Notes under the pieces: model-generated
Told to the model about the DNA's origin: nothing
Seen by the model: the letters and a program-made list of their open reading frames with translations, nothing else
Databases searched by the model: none
Shown here: in pieces, positions 8,868 through 20,161 of the stretch
Layout: the number at the start of each line of letters is the position of its first letter
How positions within the stretch are numbered: the first letter of the stretch is position 1
Origin: Streptomyces seoulensis
GTDB taxonomy: Bacteria > Actinomycetota > Actinomycetes > Streptomycetales > Streptomycetaceae
Direction: 5' to 3'
DNA length: 64,000 bases
NCBI RefSeq assembly: GCF_004328625.1
Contig: NZ_CP032229.1
Span: 4,340,001-4,404,000, forward strand
Position numbers and translations under genes: made by a program

Positions 8868-11222
8868 TCAGGCCGGCCGCAGCCACACCGCCGCGAGTGG
8901 CGGCAGCGTCAGGCGGATGCTGGCCGGGCGGCCGTGCCAGGGCTGGGGTTCGGGCTTGACCGTGCCCTGGTTGGCCACGTCGCTGCCGCCGTAGCGGGCG
9001 AGGTCGGTGTTGAGGGTCTCGTGCCAGGCGGGGATGTCGTCGGGGACGCCGAGGCGGTAGTCGTGGCGGGCCAGCGGGGAGAGGTTGGCGACGCACAGCA
9101 GCGGGCCACCCTCGGCGTCACGGCGCAGGAAGGCGAAGACGTTGTCCTCAGCCGCGTCCCCGACGATCCACTCGAACCCCGCCGGATCGGTGTCCCGCTC
9201 CCACAGGGCCGGGGTCGCCCGGTACGCGGTGTTCAGGTCGCGGACCAGCTCCCGTACCCCCCGGTGCTCGGACTCGGCGCCGTAGGCCGGGTCCAGCAGC
9301 CACCAGTCCGGGCCGTGCGCCTCGGACCACTCGGCGCCCTGCGCGAACTCCTGTCCCATGAAGAGGAGTTGCTTGCCCGGGTGGGCCCACATGAAGGCCA
9401 GGTAGGCGCGCAGGTTGGCGCGCTGCTGCCACCAGTCGCCCGGCATCTTGGAGACCAGCGACCGCTTGCCGTGCACGACCTCGTCGTGGGAGATGGGGAG
9501 CACGTAGTTCTCGCTGTACGCGTACACCATCGAGAAGGTCATCTCGTGGTGGTGGTACTTGCGGTGCACCGGCTCGTGGCTCATGTACGCCAGCGAGTCG
9601 TGCATCCAGCCCATGTTCCACTTCAGCCCGAAGCCCAGCCCGCCGAAGCCGCTCGGCCCCTTGTGGTGGGTCGGCCGGGTCACGCCGTCCCAGGCGGTGG
9701 ACTCCTCGGCGATGGTGACCACGCCGGGGCAGCGCCGGTAGACGGTGGCGTTCATCTCCTGGAGGAAGGCGACCGCGTCCAGGTTCTCCCGCCCGCCGAA
9801 CTCGTTCGGCGTCCACTGACCCGCCTCGCGCGAGTAGTCCAGGTAGAGCATCGAGGCGACGGCGTCCACCCGGAGCCCGTCGATGTGGAACTCCTCGCAC
9901 CAGTACACCGCGTTGGCGACCAGGAAGTTCCGCACCTCGCGCCGCCCGAAGTCGAACTCCAGCGTGCCCCAGTCCGGATGGGCGGCCCGCAGCGGATCAC
10001 CGTGCTCGTACAGCGGGCGCCCGTCGAACTCGGCCAACGCCCACTCGTCGCGCGGGAAATGGGCGGGCACCCAGTCCATCAGCACCCCGATGCCCGCCTG
10101 ATGCAGCTTGTCCACCAGGTACTTGAAGTCGTCGGGCGTACCGAGCCGAGCCGTCGGCGCGTAGAACCCGGTGACCTGATACCCCCAGGAACCCCCGAAG
10201 GGATGCTCGGCCACCGGCATCAACTCGACGTGGGTGAAGCCGAGATCACCGACGTACGCGGGCAGCTGCTCGGCAAGCTGCCTGTACGTCAGTCCCGGAC
10301 GCCAGGACGGCAGGTGCACCTCGTACACCGAGAAGGGTGCCTCGTGCACCGGGCGGTCCGCGCGGTGGGCCATCCACTCGGCGTCACCCCACTCGTGGCG
10401 GGAGACGTCCACGATCGAGGACGTGGCCGGGGGCACCTCCGTACGGCGGGCCATCGGGTCCGCGCGCAGGGTGTGCGAGCCGTCCGGGCGGGTGATGTCG
10501 AACTTGTACAGCTCACCCTCCCCGACCCCCGGCACGAACAGCTCCCACACCCCGGTCGAGCCCAGCGAGCGCATCGGGAAGCCGGTCGCGTCCCAGAAGT
10601 CGAAGCCGCCCGCGACCCGCACCCCGAGCGCGTTCGGCGCCCACACCGCGAACCGGGTCCCGGTCACGCCCTGCAGGGTCAGCACCCGCGAGCCGAGCGC
10701 CTGCCACAGCTCCTCGTGCCGCCCCTCACCCAGCAGATGCAGGTCCAGCTCGCCGAGCGTCGGCAGGAAGCGGTACGGGTCCTCGGTCTCGTGCGCCGTG
10801 CCGTCGTACGACACCAGCAGCCGGTAGGCCGGGACCTCGGTCAGCGGGAGCAGGCCGGAGAAGAAGCCCTGCCCGTCGTCGGTCAGCTCCGCCCGCACGT
10901 CGTCGAAGACGACGGTCACCGCTTCCGCGTACGGCCGGAACACCCGGAAGGCGACCCCGCCGGGCACCGGGTGCGCGCCCAGCACGGTGTGCGGGTCGTG
11001 ATGCGTGCCCGCGAGCAGCCGCTCCCGGTCGGCCGGGGCCAGGGCGGGGGAGACCGCGGGCACCTCCGGCGTACGCGCCTTCGGGATCGCGGGCGCGTTC
11101 TCCGGCGAGTCCGCCTGCCTGCCGGGTTTCGCCCGGACCTGCTTCGCCGGGGCCGCCTGCGAGGACTTGGCCTGCTTCTTGCCGGACTTGCTCTTCGGGC
11201 CGGCTGGCTTCTTGGACGTCAC
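8868..11222 (-). CDS. glgB: 1,4-alpha-glucan branching enzyme (GH13)
   Basis: 784 residues. A basic, low-complexity N-terminal extension (about residues 1-60, rich in Lys, Ala, Pro) precedes CBM48-like modules and the GH13 barrel. The predicted nucleophile is Asp453 in [12 protein letters not shown], the general acid Glu506 in TIAEES, and the third acid lies in SHDEVVHGK. The enzyme introduces alpha-1,6 branches into the linear glucan made by GlgE. It is the last gene of the leftward glgE-treS-mak-glgB set, 32 bp after mak. The order matches the glgBI locus of S. coelicolor. The Lys-rich N-terminal tail is longer than in typical bacterial GlgB. Confidence 0.97.
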   Translation of the reverse strand: MTSKKPAGPKSKSGKKQAKSSQAAPAKQVRAKPGRQADSPENAPAIPKARTPEVPAVSPALAPADRERLLAGTHHDPHTVLGAHPVPGGVAFRVFRPYAEAVTVVFDDVRAELTDDGQGFFSGLLPLTEVPAYRLLVSYDGTAHETEDPYRFLPTLGELDLHLLGEGRHEELWQALGSRVLTLQGVTGTRFAVWAPNALGVRVAGGFDFWDATGFPMRSLGSTGVWELFVPGVGEGELYKFDITRPDGSHTLRADPMARRTEVPPATSSIVDVSRHEWGDAEWMAHRADRPVHEAPFSVYEVHLPSWRPGLTYRQLAEQLPAYVGDLGFTHVELMPVAEHPFGGSWGYQVTGFYAPTARLGTPDDFKYLVDKLHQAGIGVLMDWVPAHFPRDEWALAEFDGRPLYEHGDPLRAAHPDWGTLEFDFGRREVRNFLVANAVYWCEEFHIDGLRVDAVASMLYLDYSREAGQWTPNEFGGRENLDAVAFLQEMNATVYRRCPGVVTIAEESTAWDGVTRPTHHKGPSGFGGLGFGLKWNMGWMHDSLAYMSHEPVHRKYHHHEMTFSMVYAYSENYVLPISHDEVVHGKRSLVSKMPGDWWQQRANLRAYLAFMWAHPGKQLLFMGQEFAQGAEWSEAHGPDWWLLDPAYGAESEHRGVRELVRDLNTAYRATPALWERDTDPAGFEWIVGDAAEDNVFAFLRRDAEGGPLLCVANLSPLARHDYRLGVPDDIPAWHETLNTDLARYGGSDVANQGTVKPEPQPWHGRPASIRLTLPPLAAVWLRPA

Positions 11223-11254
11223 GGACGAGTCTCCCGGTCGGGGTCAGGTCGGGC

Positions 11255-12649
11255 TCATGACAGGTCGGGCGTGGCGAGACGGCGCACCGCCGACATCGGG
11301 ACCGGCAGCCACTCGGGCCGGTGCCGGGCCTCGTAGACGACCTCGTAGATCGCCTTGTCGGTCTCGTACGCGCGCAGCATCACCGGGTCGGTACGGGGGT
11401 CGCGGCCGGTGACCTCGGCGTACCCGGTGCAGTAGGCGGCCCGGCAGGCGTGGGCCCAGTCGGGCGCCGGGGTCTTGGCGGAGTGGGCGGCGTAGTCGAA
11501 GGAGCGCAGCATGCCCGCGATGTCGCGCACCGCCGGCTGCGGCATGCGCCGCTCGGCCAGCGGGCGGGACGGCTCACCCTCGAAGTCGATCAGCGACCAG
11601 CCGTCGCCCGGCGAACGCAGGCACTGCCCGAGGTGCAGATCGCCGTGCACCCGCTGCGCGGTCCAGGTCTGGCCCTCCCGGGCCAGGTCGGCCAGCGCCT
11701 CGAAGGCCGAGCGCAGCCCGGTCTCGTACGGCCGCAGCGCGGGCACCGCCTGTACGGCGGCCGTCAGCCGCTCGGTCATCCCGCCTGCCATCAGCTCCAG
11801 TTGGGCATGGCCGAGGGTGACGGTCGGCAGGGCGCGGGCGAGCGCGGTGTGCACCTCGGCGGTGGCCCGGCCCAGCTCCCGCGCCTCCCGGGTGAAGTCC
11901 TCGCCCTTGGCCAGCTCGCGCAGGGCCAGCTCCCAGCCGTCGCTCGCGCCGTTCATGAAGGGCTGGAGCACCGCGAGGACGTACGGCTCGGTGTCCAGGT
12001 CGGCGCGGAGCCAGGCGACCGGCGCGGGCACCCGCGCGCAGCCCTCGCGGGCCAGCGCGAGCGGCAGCTCCAGGTCGGGGTTGACGCCGGGGGTGACCCG
12101 GCGCAGCAGCTTGAGGATGAACGTATCTCCGTACACCACCGAGGAGTTGGACTGCTCGGCGGTCATCAGCCGGGCCACCAGCTGGTCCCGGATCTCGTGC
12201 GCCGGGTCCCGCTCGAAGCTCAGCGCGCCGACGCGGGCGCCGGTGCGCAGGGCCTCCAGCAGTACCTCGGCGGGCCGGGGGTCGTACAGGGCGTCGTAGA
12301 CCGTGCGGCCGTCGAGCGGGCCGTCCACGACATGGCCGATCAGCGCGGGCGCCAGCCGGGGTGGCAGCGCCTCGCGCACGCCTATCAGCAACTGGTAGCA
12401 GTCACCGGGCTGCGGGAGGGCGCCCGGCACCGGCGGCTGGTGGACGCGTAGAAGTACGTGGTAAAGACCCAACCTCCCCTCAGAAGGCAGGAGTTCGGTG
12501 GCGGCCACCAGGTCGAAACCGGTGACCGCGCGCCCCTTCCCGGCGAACCAGCGCTGCCGGGGCAGCCATTCGCGCAACAGGGGATCGAGCGATTCGAGCA
12601 GCTCGGTCGTGGTACCTGACGTGCTGGAGGGGGTGACCGTTTCCGCCAT
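11255..12649 (-). CDS. mak: Maltokinase (Mak/Pep2)
   Basis: 464 residues from ATG 12649; GTG 12658 in frame would add three. A GGAAAGGA Shine-Dalgarno lies about 10 nt before the ATG. The fold is aminoglycoside-phosphotransferase-like: N-lobe near residues 90-220, catalytic loop VHGDLHLGQCL (about residue 340), metal-binding LIDFEGEPSRPL about 15 residues later. An N-terminal cap starts with the maltokinase-typical LPRQRWFAGKGR. It phosphorylates maltose to alpha-maltose-1-phosphate with ATP, the donor for GlgE. A strong 16-bp hairpin sits between treS and this gene, so its level may be set separately from treS. Confidence 0.95.
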   Translation of the reverse strand: MAETVTPSSTSGTTTELLESLDPLLREWLPRQRWFAGKGRAVTGFDLVAATELLPSEGRLGLYHVLLRVHQPPVPGALPQPGDCYQLLIGVREALPPRLAPALIGHVVDGPLDGRTVYDALYDPRPAEVLLEALRTGARVGALSFERDPAHEIRDQLVARLMTAEQSNSSVVYGDTFILKLLRRVTPGVNPDLELPLALAREGCARVPAPVAWLRADLDTEPYVLAVLQPFMNGASDGWELALRELAKGEDFTREARELGRATAEVHTALARALPTVTLGHAQLELMAGGMTERLTAAVQAVPALRPYETGLRSAFEALADLAREGQTWTAQRVHGDLHLGQCLRSPGDGWSLIDFEGEPSRPLAERRMPQPAVRDIAGMLRSFDYAAHSAKTPAPDWAHACRAAYCTGYAEVTGRDPRTDPVMLRAYETDKAIYEVVYEARHRPEWLPVPMSAVRRLATPDLS

Positions 12650-12699
12650 GGGCGTCACGTCCTTTCCCCGGGTCGTCGGGGTGTTACTGAACGGTGCCC

Positions 12700-12739
12700 C
12701 GAGCGGGGCGGCGGAAACCGGTGTCCGCCGCCCCGCTCG
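12700..12739 (-). terminator. 16-bp hairpin between treS and mak
   Basis: Arms 12700-12715 and 12724-12739 are exact complements with an 8-nt loop; the stem is almost all GC. It lies 17 nt beyond the treS stop and before the mak Shine-Dalgarno. It has no U-tract, as is usual in Streptomyces, so it could be a partial terminator, an RNA-processing site, or a 3'-end stabiliser for treS-glgE mRNA. Confidence 0.8.
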
Positions 12740-12755
12740 ATCACAAGTGCCCGGA

Positions 12756-14452
<1,697 letters not shown>

Positions 14453-14456
<4 letters not shown>

Positions 14457-16561
14457 ATGGCGGGTGACCCTCCGATCCGCGGGTTGGACGGTCGCAGAAC
14501 CGAGAACACATGCGCGGGTCGACGACCCGGTTCGAGTCGCACATAGTTGGCCCTGCCCCAGTGATAGGACTCGCCGGTGAGCAGGTCGCGCACCGGCACC
14601 GACTCGTGCCAGTCGAGGCCGAGTTGCGGCATGTCCAACGAGACCGTGGCCTCCTGGGTGTGGTGCGGGTCGAGGTTGGCGACCACCAGAACCGTGTTCG
14701 AACCACTGCGCTTGGAGTAGACGATCACTCCGTCCTGGTCCGCGTGGTGGAAGTGGATGTCCCTGAGCTGGTGCAGTGCCGGGTTCTCCCGGCGGATCTG
14801 GTTGAGCCGGGTGATGAGGGGGGCGATGGTGCGGCCCTCGCGGGCGGCCGCCTCCCAGTCCCTCGGCCTGAGCTGGTACTTCTCCGAGTCCCAGTACTCC
14901 TCGCTACCCGACTTCAACGGCTCGTTCTCACACAGCTCGTAGCCGCTGTAGATGCCCCAGGTGGGGGAGAGGGTCGCCGCGAGGATCGCGCGCACCTCGA
15001 AGGCCGGGCGCCCGCCCTGCTGGAGATAGGCGTGCAGGATGTCCGGGGTGTTGGCGAAGAAGTTGGGCCGCATGTAGGCGGCCGCCTCCCCCGAGAGTTC
15101 GGTGAGGTACTCCGTCAACTCCTGTTTGTCGTTACGCCAGGTGAAGTAGGTGTACGACTGCTGGAAGCCGACCTGGGCGAGGGTGTGCATCATCGCCGGG
15201 CGGGTGAACGCCTCCGCCAGGAAGATGACATCGGGGTCGGCGCGGTTGATCTCGCCGATCACGCGCTCCCAGAACACCACGGGCTTGGTGTGCGGGTTGT
15301 CGACGCGGAAGATGCGGACACCGTGCTCCATCCAGTGCCGGAGCACCCGCACGGTCTCGGTGACCAGGCCGTCCATGTCGGCGTCGAAGGCGATGGGATA
15401 GATGTCCTGGTACTTCTTCGGCGGGTTCTCGGCGTACGCGATCGTGCCGTCGGGGCGGTGGTGGAACCACTGGGGGTACTTCTCCACCCACGGGTGGTCC
15501 GGGGAGCACTGCAACGCGAAGTCCAGGGCCACCTCCAGGCCCAACTCCCGTGCCCGGTCCACGAAGTGCTCGAAGTCGTCCAGGGTGCCGAGATCCGGGT
15601 GGACGGCGTCGTGGCCGCCCTCCGGGGAGCCGATCGCCCACGGCACGCCGACGTCGTCCGGGGTCGCGGTCAGGGTGTTGTTGCGGCCCTTTCGGTGCGT
15701 GGTCCCGATCGGGTGGATCGGCGGGAGGTACACCACGTCGAAGCCCATCTCCGCGATGGCCTCCAGACGCTTCTCCGCCGTCCGGAAGGTGCCGTGCGGC
15801 TGGTCGACCGTGCCCTCGGAGCGTGGGAAGAACTCGTACCAGGAGCCGTACAGCGCCCGCTGGCGCTCCACCAGCAGGGGGAGCGGGTCGGAGGCCGTGA
15901 CCAGTTCGCGCAGGGGGTGGCGGGACAGCACCTCGGAGACCTCCGGGGCCAGGGCCGAGGCCAGCCGCCAGGCGGCCGGGCGGTCCTCGTCGCGCAGGGC
16001 CGTGACCACGTCCAGCACGGTGGCCCGGTGCTCCGCCGGGACCCCGGCCGCCGCACGCTCGTACAGCAGCGCGCCCTCCTCCAGCACCGCCTCGGTGTCG
16101 ATGCCGGCCGGGATCTTGATCTCGGCGGTGTGGCGCCAGGTGGCGACCGGGTCGGACCACGCCTCCACCGAGTAGGTCCAGTTTCCGGGCCGGTCCGCGC
16201 TGACCGTGGCGCCCCAGCGGTCGGTGCCGGGGGCGAGTTCGCGCATCGGGGTGAAGGGGCCGGGGCGGCCCTCCGGGTCGCGCAGCACGACATCGGCGGC
16301 GACCGCGTCGTGCCCCTCGCGGAACACCGTGGCCGACACCTCGAAGACCTCGCCGGCCACCGCCTTCGCGGGCCTGCGCCCGCCCTGGACCACCGGCCGC
16401 ACGTCCAGGACCGGGATACGGCCCGTCACGGGCCGGTCTCCTTCCGGCCCGGCGGTCCGGGGCGGGTCCGGGGGTGGCGCCTTGCGGGCCGGCCGGGCCG
16501 GTTTTCTGCCGGCCGCCTTGCCGGGGGTCACCGGTGCTGACGAGTGGTGCGTGGCGGGCAT
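14453..16561 (-). CDS. glgE: Alpha-1,4-glucan:maltose-1-phosphate maltosyltransferase GlgE
   Basis: 702 residues from ATG 16561, chosen because AGGAG lies 5 nt upstream and because the start MPATHHSS matches my memory of S. coelicolor GlgE1; the frame is open upstream but has no ribosome site. A Pro/Ala-rich linker (about residues 10-45) is followed by the N-domain ([22 protein letters not shown]) and the GH13_3 catalytic domain. The nucleophile is Asp421 ([12 protein letters not shown]) and the acid is Glu450 (FLAEAFTRP), spaced 29 residues apart as in characterised GlgE. It extends linear alpha-glucan with maltosyl units from maltose-1-phosphate. First gene of the operon; its leader carries a hairpin at 16663-16681. 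Confidence 0.97.
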
Positions 16562-16662
16562 GACCGCTCCTGTCCGCGTCGACATGGGTGTGGGCCGGGT
16601 GTGCGGGCGACGGTTCCTGCTGCGGTGCTGTGGTGCCTGGTGCGTCGTACCGGGGGAGCCTT

Positions 16663-16681
16663 CCCACCCGGTTCGGGTGGG
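16663..16681. repeat. Short hairpin in the glgE leader
   Basis: CCCACCCG (16663-16670) and CGGGTGGG (16674-16681) are exact complements around a 3-nt loop, about 100 nt upstream of the glgE ATG. If transcription starts further upstream it would fold in the leader RNA. Confidence 0.6.
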
Positions 16682-16800
16682 CAATCCGGAACTTTGGTTA
16701 ACTACTCGCGCGTACAGCTGTGTACGAGCCCGGCCTTACGTCTCCCGGATTCCCGCCCGGCGTGCCTTGACTCCCCCCGGTACGGCGGGGTTCGGCCAAA

Positions 16801-16850
16801 TCCCGGTGCTTCTCGGTGCCTCTCGGTGTCTCTTGGTGCTTCCCGGCGCT
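16801..16850. repeat. Five 10-bp tandem repeats between glgE and glgP
   Basis: Five consecutive decamers with consensus TCTCGGTGCT: TCCCGGTGCT, TCTCGGTGCC, TCTCGGTGTC, TCTTGGTGCT and TCCCGGCGCT. All share TC-C/T-GG-GC/GT positions. The 10-bp period puts each copy on nearly the same helical face, as in phased protein-binding arrays. Confidence 0.75.
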
Positions 16851-17025
16851 TGCGCCCCCCGCGCCCCTCGTCCGCGCTCCTTTCCCCTGCGTACCGGATG
16901 TGCCGTATTCGGGCCGCTTCACCCGGATGCGTCCTCGGTGACGCCTCGGTAACCACTACCGTCGACAATGACGACGAGACGTACAGCGCCGTGCGTCTCA
17001 CCATGCGACGCGTCCGAGGTGGAAT

Positions 17026-19653
17026 GTGAAGGCGATCCGTCGGTTCACCGTCCGTCCAGTTCTCCCCGAACCCCTCCGGCCGCTCAGCGACCTGGCGCGC
17101 AACCTGCGCTGGTCCTGGCATGCGGAGACGCGCGACCTGTTCCAGTCCGTCGACCCCGGGCACTGGGCCGCCGCCGAGGGCGACCCGGTGCGGCTGCTGG
17201 GCCGGGTGAGCCCCGCCCGGCTCGCCGAACTGGCGGAGGACCGGCGCTTCCTGCGCCGCCTGACCGCGGTCGCCGACGACCTGAACGACTACGTGACCGG
17301 CGACCGCTGGTACCAGCAGCAGGGCGACGGGCTGCCCGCGGCGGTCGCGTACTTCTCGCCCGAGTTCGGCATCACCGCGGCCCTGCCCCAGTACTCCGGC
17401 GGCCTCGGCATCCTGGCCGGCGACCACCTCAAGGCCGCCAGCGACCTGGGCGCCCCGCTGATCGGCGTCGGGCTGCTCTACCGGCACGGCTACTTCCGCC
17501 AGACCCTCTCGCGCGATGGCTGGCAGCAGGAGCACTACCCCGTCCTCGACCCCAACGAGCTGCCCCTCACCCAGCTCAAGGAGGACGACGGCACCCCCGC
17601 CCGCGTCTCCCTCGCCCTGCCCGGCGGCCGCGCCCTGCACGCCCGGATCTGGGTGGCGCAGGTGGGCCGGGTCCCGCTGCTGCTGCTCGACTCCGACGTG
17701 GAGGAGAACGACCCCGCCGAACGCGGCGTCACCGACCGGCTCTACGGCGGCGGCAGCGAACACCGGCTGCTCCAGGAGATGCTGCTCGGCATAGGAGGTG
17801 TCCGCGCGGTGCGCGCCTACTGCCGGCTCACCGGGCACGCCGAGCCGGAGGTGTTCCACACCAACGAGGGGCACGCCGGGTTCCTCGGTCTTGAGCGGAT
17901 CGCCGAACTGGGCAGGCCGGACAAGGGGAGCCTGGACTTCGACGCCGCGCTGGAGACCGTACGGGCCGGGACGGTGTTCACCACGCACACCCCCGTGCCC
18001 GCGGGGATCGACCGCTTCGACCGGGAGCTGGTCGCCCGGCACTTCGGGCCCGACGCCGAGCTGTCCGGGCTCGACCCGCGCCGGGTGCTGGGGCTGGGCA
18101 CGGAGACGTACCCCGGCGGCGAGCCGGGCCTGTTCAACATGGCCGTGATGGGCCTGCGCCTGGCCCAGCGGGCCAACGGGGTGTCCCTGCTGCACGGCCA
18201 GGTCAGCCGGGAGATGTTCGCCGGGCTCTGGCCGGGGTTCGACGCCGAGGAGGTGCCGATCACCTCGGTCACCAACGGCGTGCACGCCCCGACCTGGGTC
18301 GCCCCCGAGGTGCTGCGGCTCGGCTCCCGGCAGCTCGGTGTGCAGCGGGCCGAGGACGCGCTGACCGTCGGCGGCTCCGAGCGCTGGGACGCGGTCGCGG
18401 AGATCCCGGACCAGGAGATCTGGGAGCTGCGCCGCACCCTGCGCGAACAGCTCGTGCTGGAGGTACGGTCCCGGCTGCGCGCCTCCTGGCGGCAGCGCGG
18501 GGCGGCCGACGCCGAGCTGGGCTGGATCGACGGGGTGCTCGACCCGGACGTGCTCACCATCGGGTTCGCCCGGCGCGTGCCGTCGTACAAGCGGCTGACG
18601 CTGATGCTGCGGGACAAGGAGCGGCTGACCGAGCTGCTGCTGCATCCGCAGCGGCCGGTGCAGATCGTGGTGGCGGGCAAGGCGCACCCGGCGGACGACG
18701 GCGGCAAGAAGCTCGTCCAGGAACTGGTGCGGTTCGCGGACGACCCGCGCGTGCGGCACCGGATCGTGTTCCTGCCCGACTACGGCATGGGGATGGCGCA
18801 GAAGCTCTACCCCGGCTGCGACATCTGGCTGAACAACCCGCTGCGCCCGCTGGAAGCCTGCGGCACCTCCGGGATGAAGGCCGCGCTCAACGGCTGTCTC
18901 AACCTCTCGGTGCTGGACGGCTGGTGGGACGAGTGGTTCCAGCCCGACTTCGGCTGGGCCATCCCCACGGCGGACGGCGCGTCCACCGACCACGAGCGCC
19001 GGGACGACATCGAGGCCGCCGCGCTGTACGAACTGCTGGAGGGCCGGGTCACCGCCCGTTTCTACGAGCGCGGCCGGGCCTCGCTGCCCGACCGGTGGAT
19101 CGAGATGGTCCGCCAGACCCTCACCCTGCTCGGCCCGAAGGTGCTGGCCGGCCGCATGGTCCGCGAGTACGTCGAGCGGCTCTACGCCCCGGCCGCCCAG
19201 GCCCACCGCGCCCTCGCCCCGGACACCGCGCGCGAACTGGCGGGCTGGAAGGCGCGGGTGCGTTCCGCCTGGCCGGGGGTGAGCGTGGACCACGTGGAGA
19301 CCACCGCGCCCACCGCCACGGCGGAGCTGGGCTCCAGTGTCGTGCTCCGCGTGCGGGTGGGGCTCGGCGAGCTGACCCCGGACGACGTGGAGGTCCAGGT
19401 GGTGTCCGGCCGGGTCGACTCCGGCGACCGCATCACCGACGCGAGCACGGTCCCGCTGAAGCCGGTCGGCAACCCCGACCTGGAGGGCCGCTGGCTCTAC
19501 GAGGGCCCCCTCTTCCTCGACCGCACCGGCCCCTTCGGCTACACCGTCCGCATCCTCCCCACCCACCGCCTCCTCGCCTCCACAGCGGAAACCGGCCTCG
19601 TGACCGCACCGCCGGAGGAGGCGGTGGAATCGGCGGGGGTGCTGTTGCGCTGA
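17026..19653 (+). CDS. glgP: Alpha-glucan (glycogen) phosphorylase, GT35
   Basis: 875 residues, starting at GTG 17026 behind GAGGTGG. The N-terminus (RPVLPEPLRPLSDLARNLRW) is the extra domain found in actinobacterial and thermophile-type phosphorylases (DUF3417). The PLP lysine is Lys618 in EACGTSGMKAALNG. Other landmarks are FSPEFGI, NEGHAGF and GLFNMAVMGLRLAQRANGVS. It releases glucose-1-phosphate from alpha-glucan, so it degrades the polymer made by the divergent GlgE operon. The C-terminal 120 residues form a beta-rich domain (PTATAELGSSVVLRVRVG onward). An 11-bp-stem terminator follows the stop. Confidence 0.95.
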   Translation: MKAIRRFTVRPVLPEPLRPLSDLARNLRWSWHAETRDLFQSVDPGHWAAAEGDPVRLLGRVSPARLAELAEDRRFLRRLTAVADDLNDYVTGDRWYQQQGDGLPAAVAYFSPEFGITAALPQYSGGLGILAGDHLKAASDLGAPLIGVGLLYRHGYFRQTLSRDGWQQEHYPVLDPNELPLTQLKEDDGTPARVSLALPGGRALHARIWVAQVGRVPLLLLDSDVEENDPAERGVTDRLYGGGSEHRLLQEMLLGIGGVRAVRAYCRLTGHAEPEVFHTNEGHAGFLGLERIAELGRPDKGSLDFDAALETVRAGTVFTTHTPVPAGIDRFDRELVARHFGPDAELSGLDPRRVLGLGTETYPGGEPGLFNMAVMGLRLAQRANGVSLLHGQVSREMFAGLWPGFDAEEVPITSVTNGVHAPTWVAPEVLRLGSRQLGVQRAEDALTVGGSERWDAVAEIPDQEIWELRRTLREQLVLEVRSRLRASWRQRGAADAELGWIDGVLDPDVLTIGFARRVPSYKRLTLMLRDKERLTELLLHPQRPVQIVVAGKAHPADDGGKKLVQELVRFADDPRVRHRIVFLPDYGMGMAQKLYPGCDIWLNNPLRPLEACGTSGMKAALNGCLNLSVLDGWWDEWFQPDFGWAIPTADGASTDHERRDDIEAAALYELLEGRVTARFYERGRASLPDRWIEMVRQTLTLLGPKVLAGRMVREYVERLYAPAAQAHRALAPDTARELAGWKARVRSAWPGVSVDHVETTAPTATAELGSSVVLRVRVGLGELTPDDVEVQVVSGRVDSGDRITDASTVPLKPVGNPDLEGRWLYEGPLFLDRTGPFGYTVRILPTHRLLASTAETGLVTAPPEEAVESAGVLLR

Positions 19654-19662
19654 GGGTCCGCC

Positions 19663-19696
19663 GTCGGAGGGTGGGCCGTACCGTTCACCCTCCGAC
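19663..19696 (+). terminator. glgP terminator
   Basis: GTCGGAGGGTG (19663-19673) pairs exactly with CACCCTCCGAC (19686-19696) over a 12-nt loop, 10 nt after the glgP stop. TCCGAC is repeated twice more just downstream. Confidence 0.82.
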
Positions 19697-19741
19697 ACTC
19701 TCCGACAGCCTCCGACGACGGAGACGGACTCGCAAGCCCTC

Positions 19742-20161
19742 ATGTCCAGCTACTGGTTCGCGGCCGTCCGCCGGCTCTCCGTCGCCCTGGTCGCCGTGGT
19801 GCTCATCGTCGGCGGTGCCGCCGTCGTGCCGAGTACCGGGCGGGTCGAGGTGCCCAAACGGCCCGGGACCACGGCGTACGAGGTGACGGACACCGTGCTG
19901 CACACGCTCAAGGGGGTGCCCGCGCCCCGGGTGGGGGAGGTCGTGGAGTTCACGCACGGCAGGCTGGCCGTGCGGTACGGCGGGCCCGGTGGCATCGACG
20001 TGGCGCTGGGGGTCACCGTCACGACGGACCGGGACCGCGCCACCGTGGAGATGACGGCCGGCCCCGTCGGCGCCCGGAAGAAGCTGGACGGCGGGGGCTC
20101 CTGGAGCGTGCTGACCGCCGTCGAGCCCGCGGTGCGGGACGCGCCGGCCGCAGAGGTCTAG
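19742..20161 (+). CDS. Small membrane-anchored or secreted protein of unknown function
   Basis: 139 residues. The N-terminus MSSYWFAAVRRLSVALVAVVLIVGGAAVVP is a basic segment followed by a single hydrophobic helix, a signal anchor or signal peptide without a lipobox. The remaining ~105 residues are soluble and lack Cys; they look beta-rich (VGEVVEFTHGRLAVRYGG). I do not recognise a family. The Shine-Dalgarno is weak, so the start is the first good ATG. The stop shares CTAG (20158-20161) with the convergent DUF1990 gene. An antisense open frame here has worse codon bias and is rejected. Confidence 0.65.
   Translation: MSSYWFAAVRRLSVALVAVVLIVGGAAVVPSTGRVEVPKRPGTTAYEVTDTVLHTLKGVPAPRVGEVVEFTHGRLAVRYGGPGGIDVALGVTVTTDRDRATVEMTAGPVGARKKLDGGGSWSVLTAVEPAVRDAPAAEV

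Larger units (their letters stand above)
16562..17025. promoter_or_regulatory. Divergent glgE-glgP intergenic region
   Basis: This 464-bp stretch holds no credible gene; short open frames here lack codon bias and ribosome sites. It must contain both the glgE and glgP promoters. Visible structure includes a hairpin at 16663-16681, an AT-rich patch (TTTGGTTAACTA, about 16692-16703) that could hold a -10 for either direction, and five 10-bp tandem repeats at 16801-16850. A GAGGTGG ribosome site precedes glgP. Confidence 0.7.

Noticed and set aside
8934..11336. 800-codon open frame antisense to glgB
   Set aside because: The minus strand carries complete GH13 motifs; the plus frame has no domain and shadow-like composition.
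16801..16850. CRISPR array
   Set aside because: Repeats are only 10 bp with no spacers and no cas genes nearby. No other array-like pattern was seen in the window.
16544..17029. Possible 161-residue gene between glgE and glgP
   Set aside because: Weak codon bias, no ribosome site, overlap with the glgE start and with the 10-bp repeats; better read as promoter DNA.
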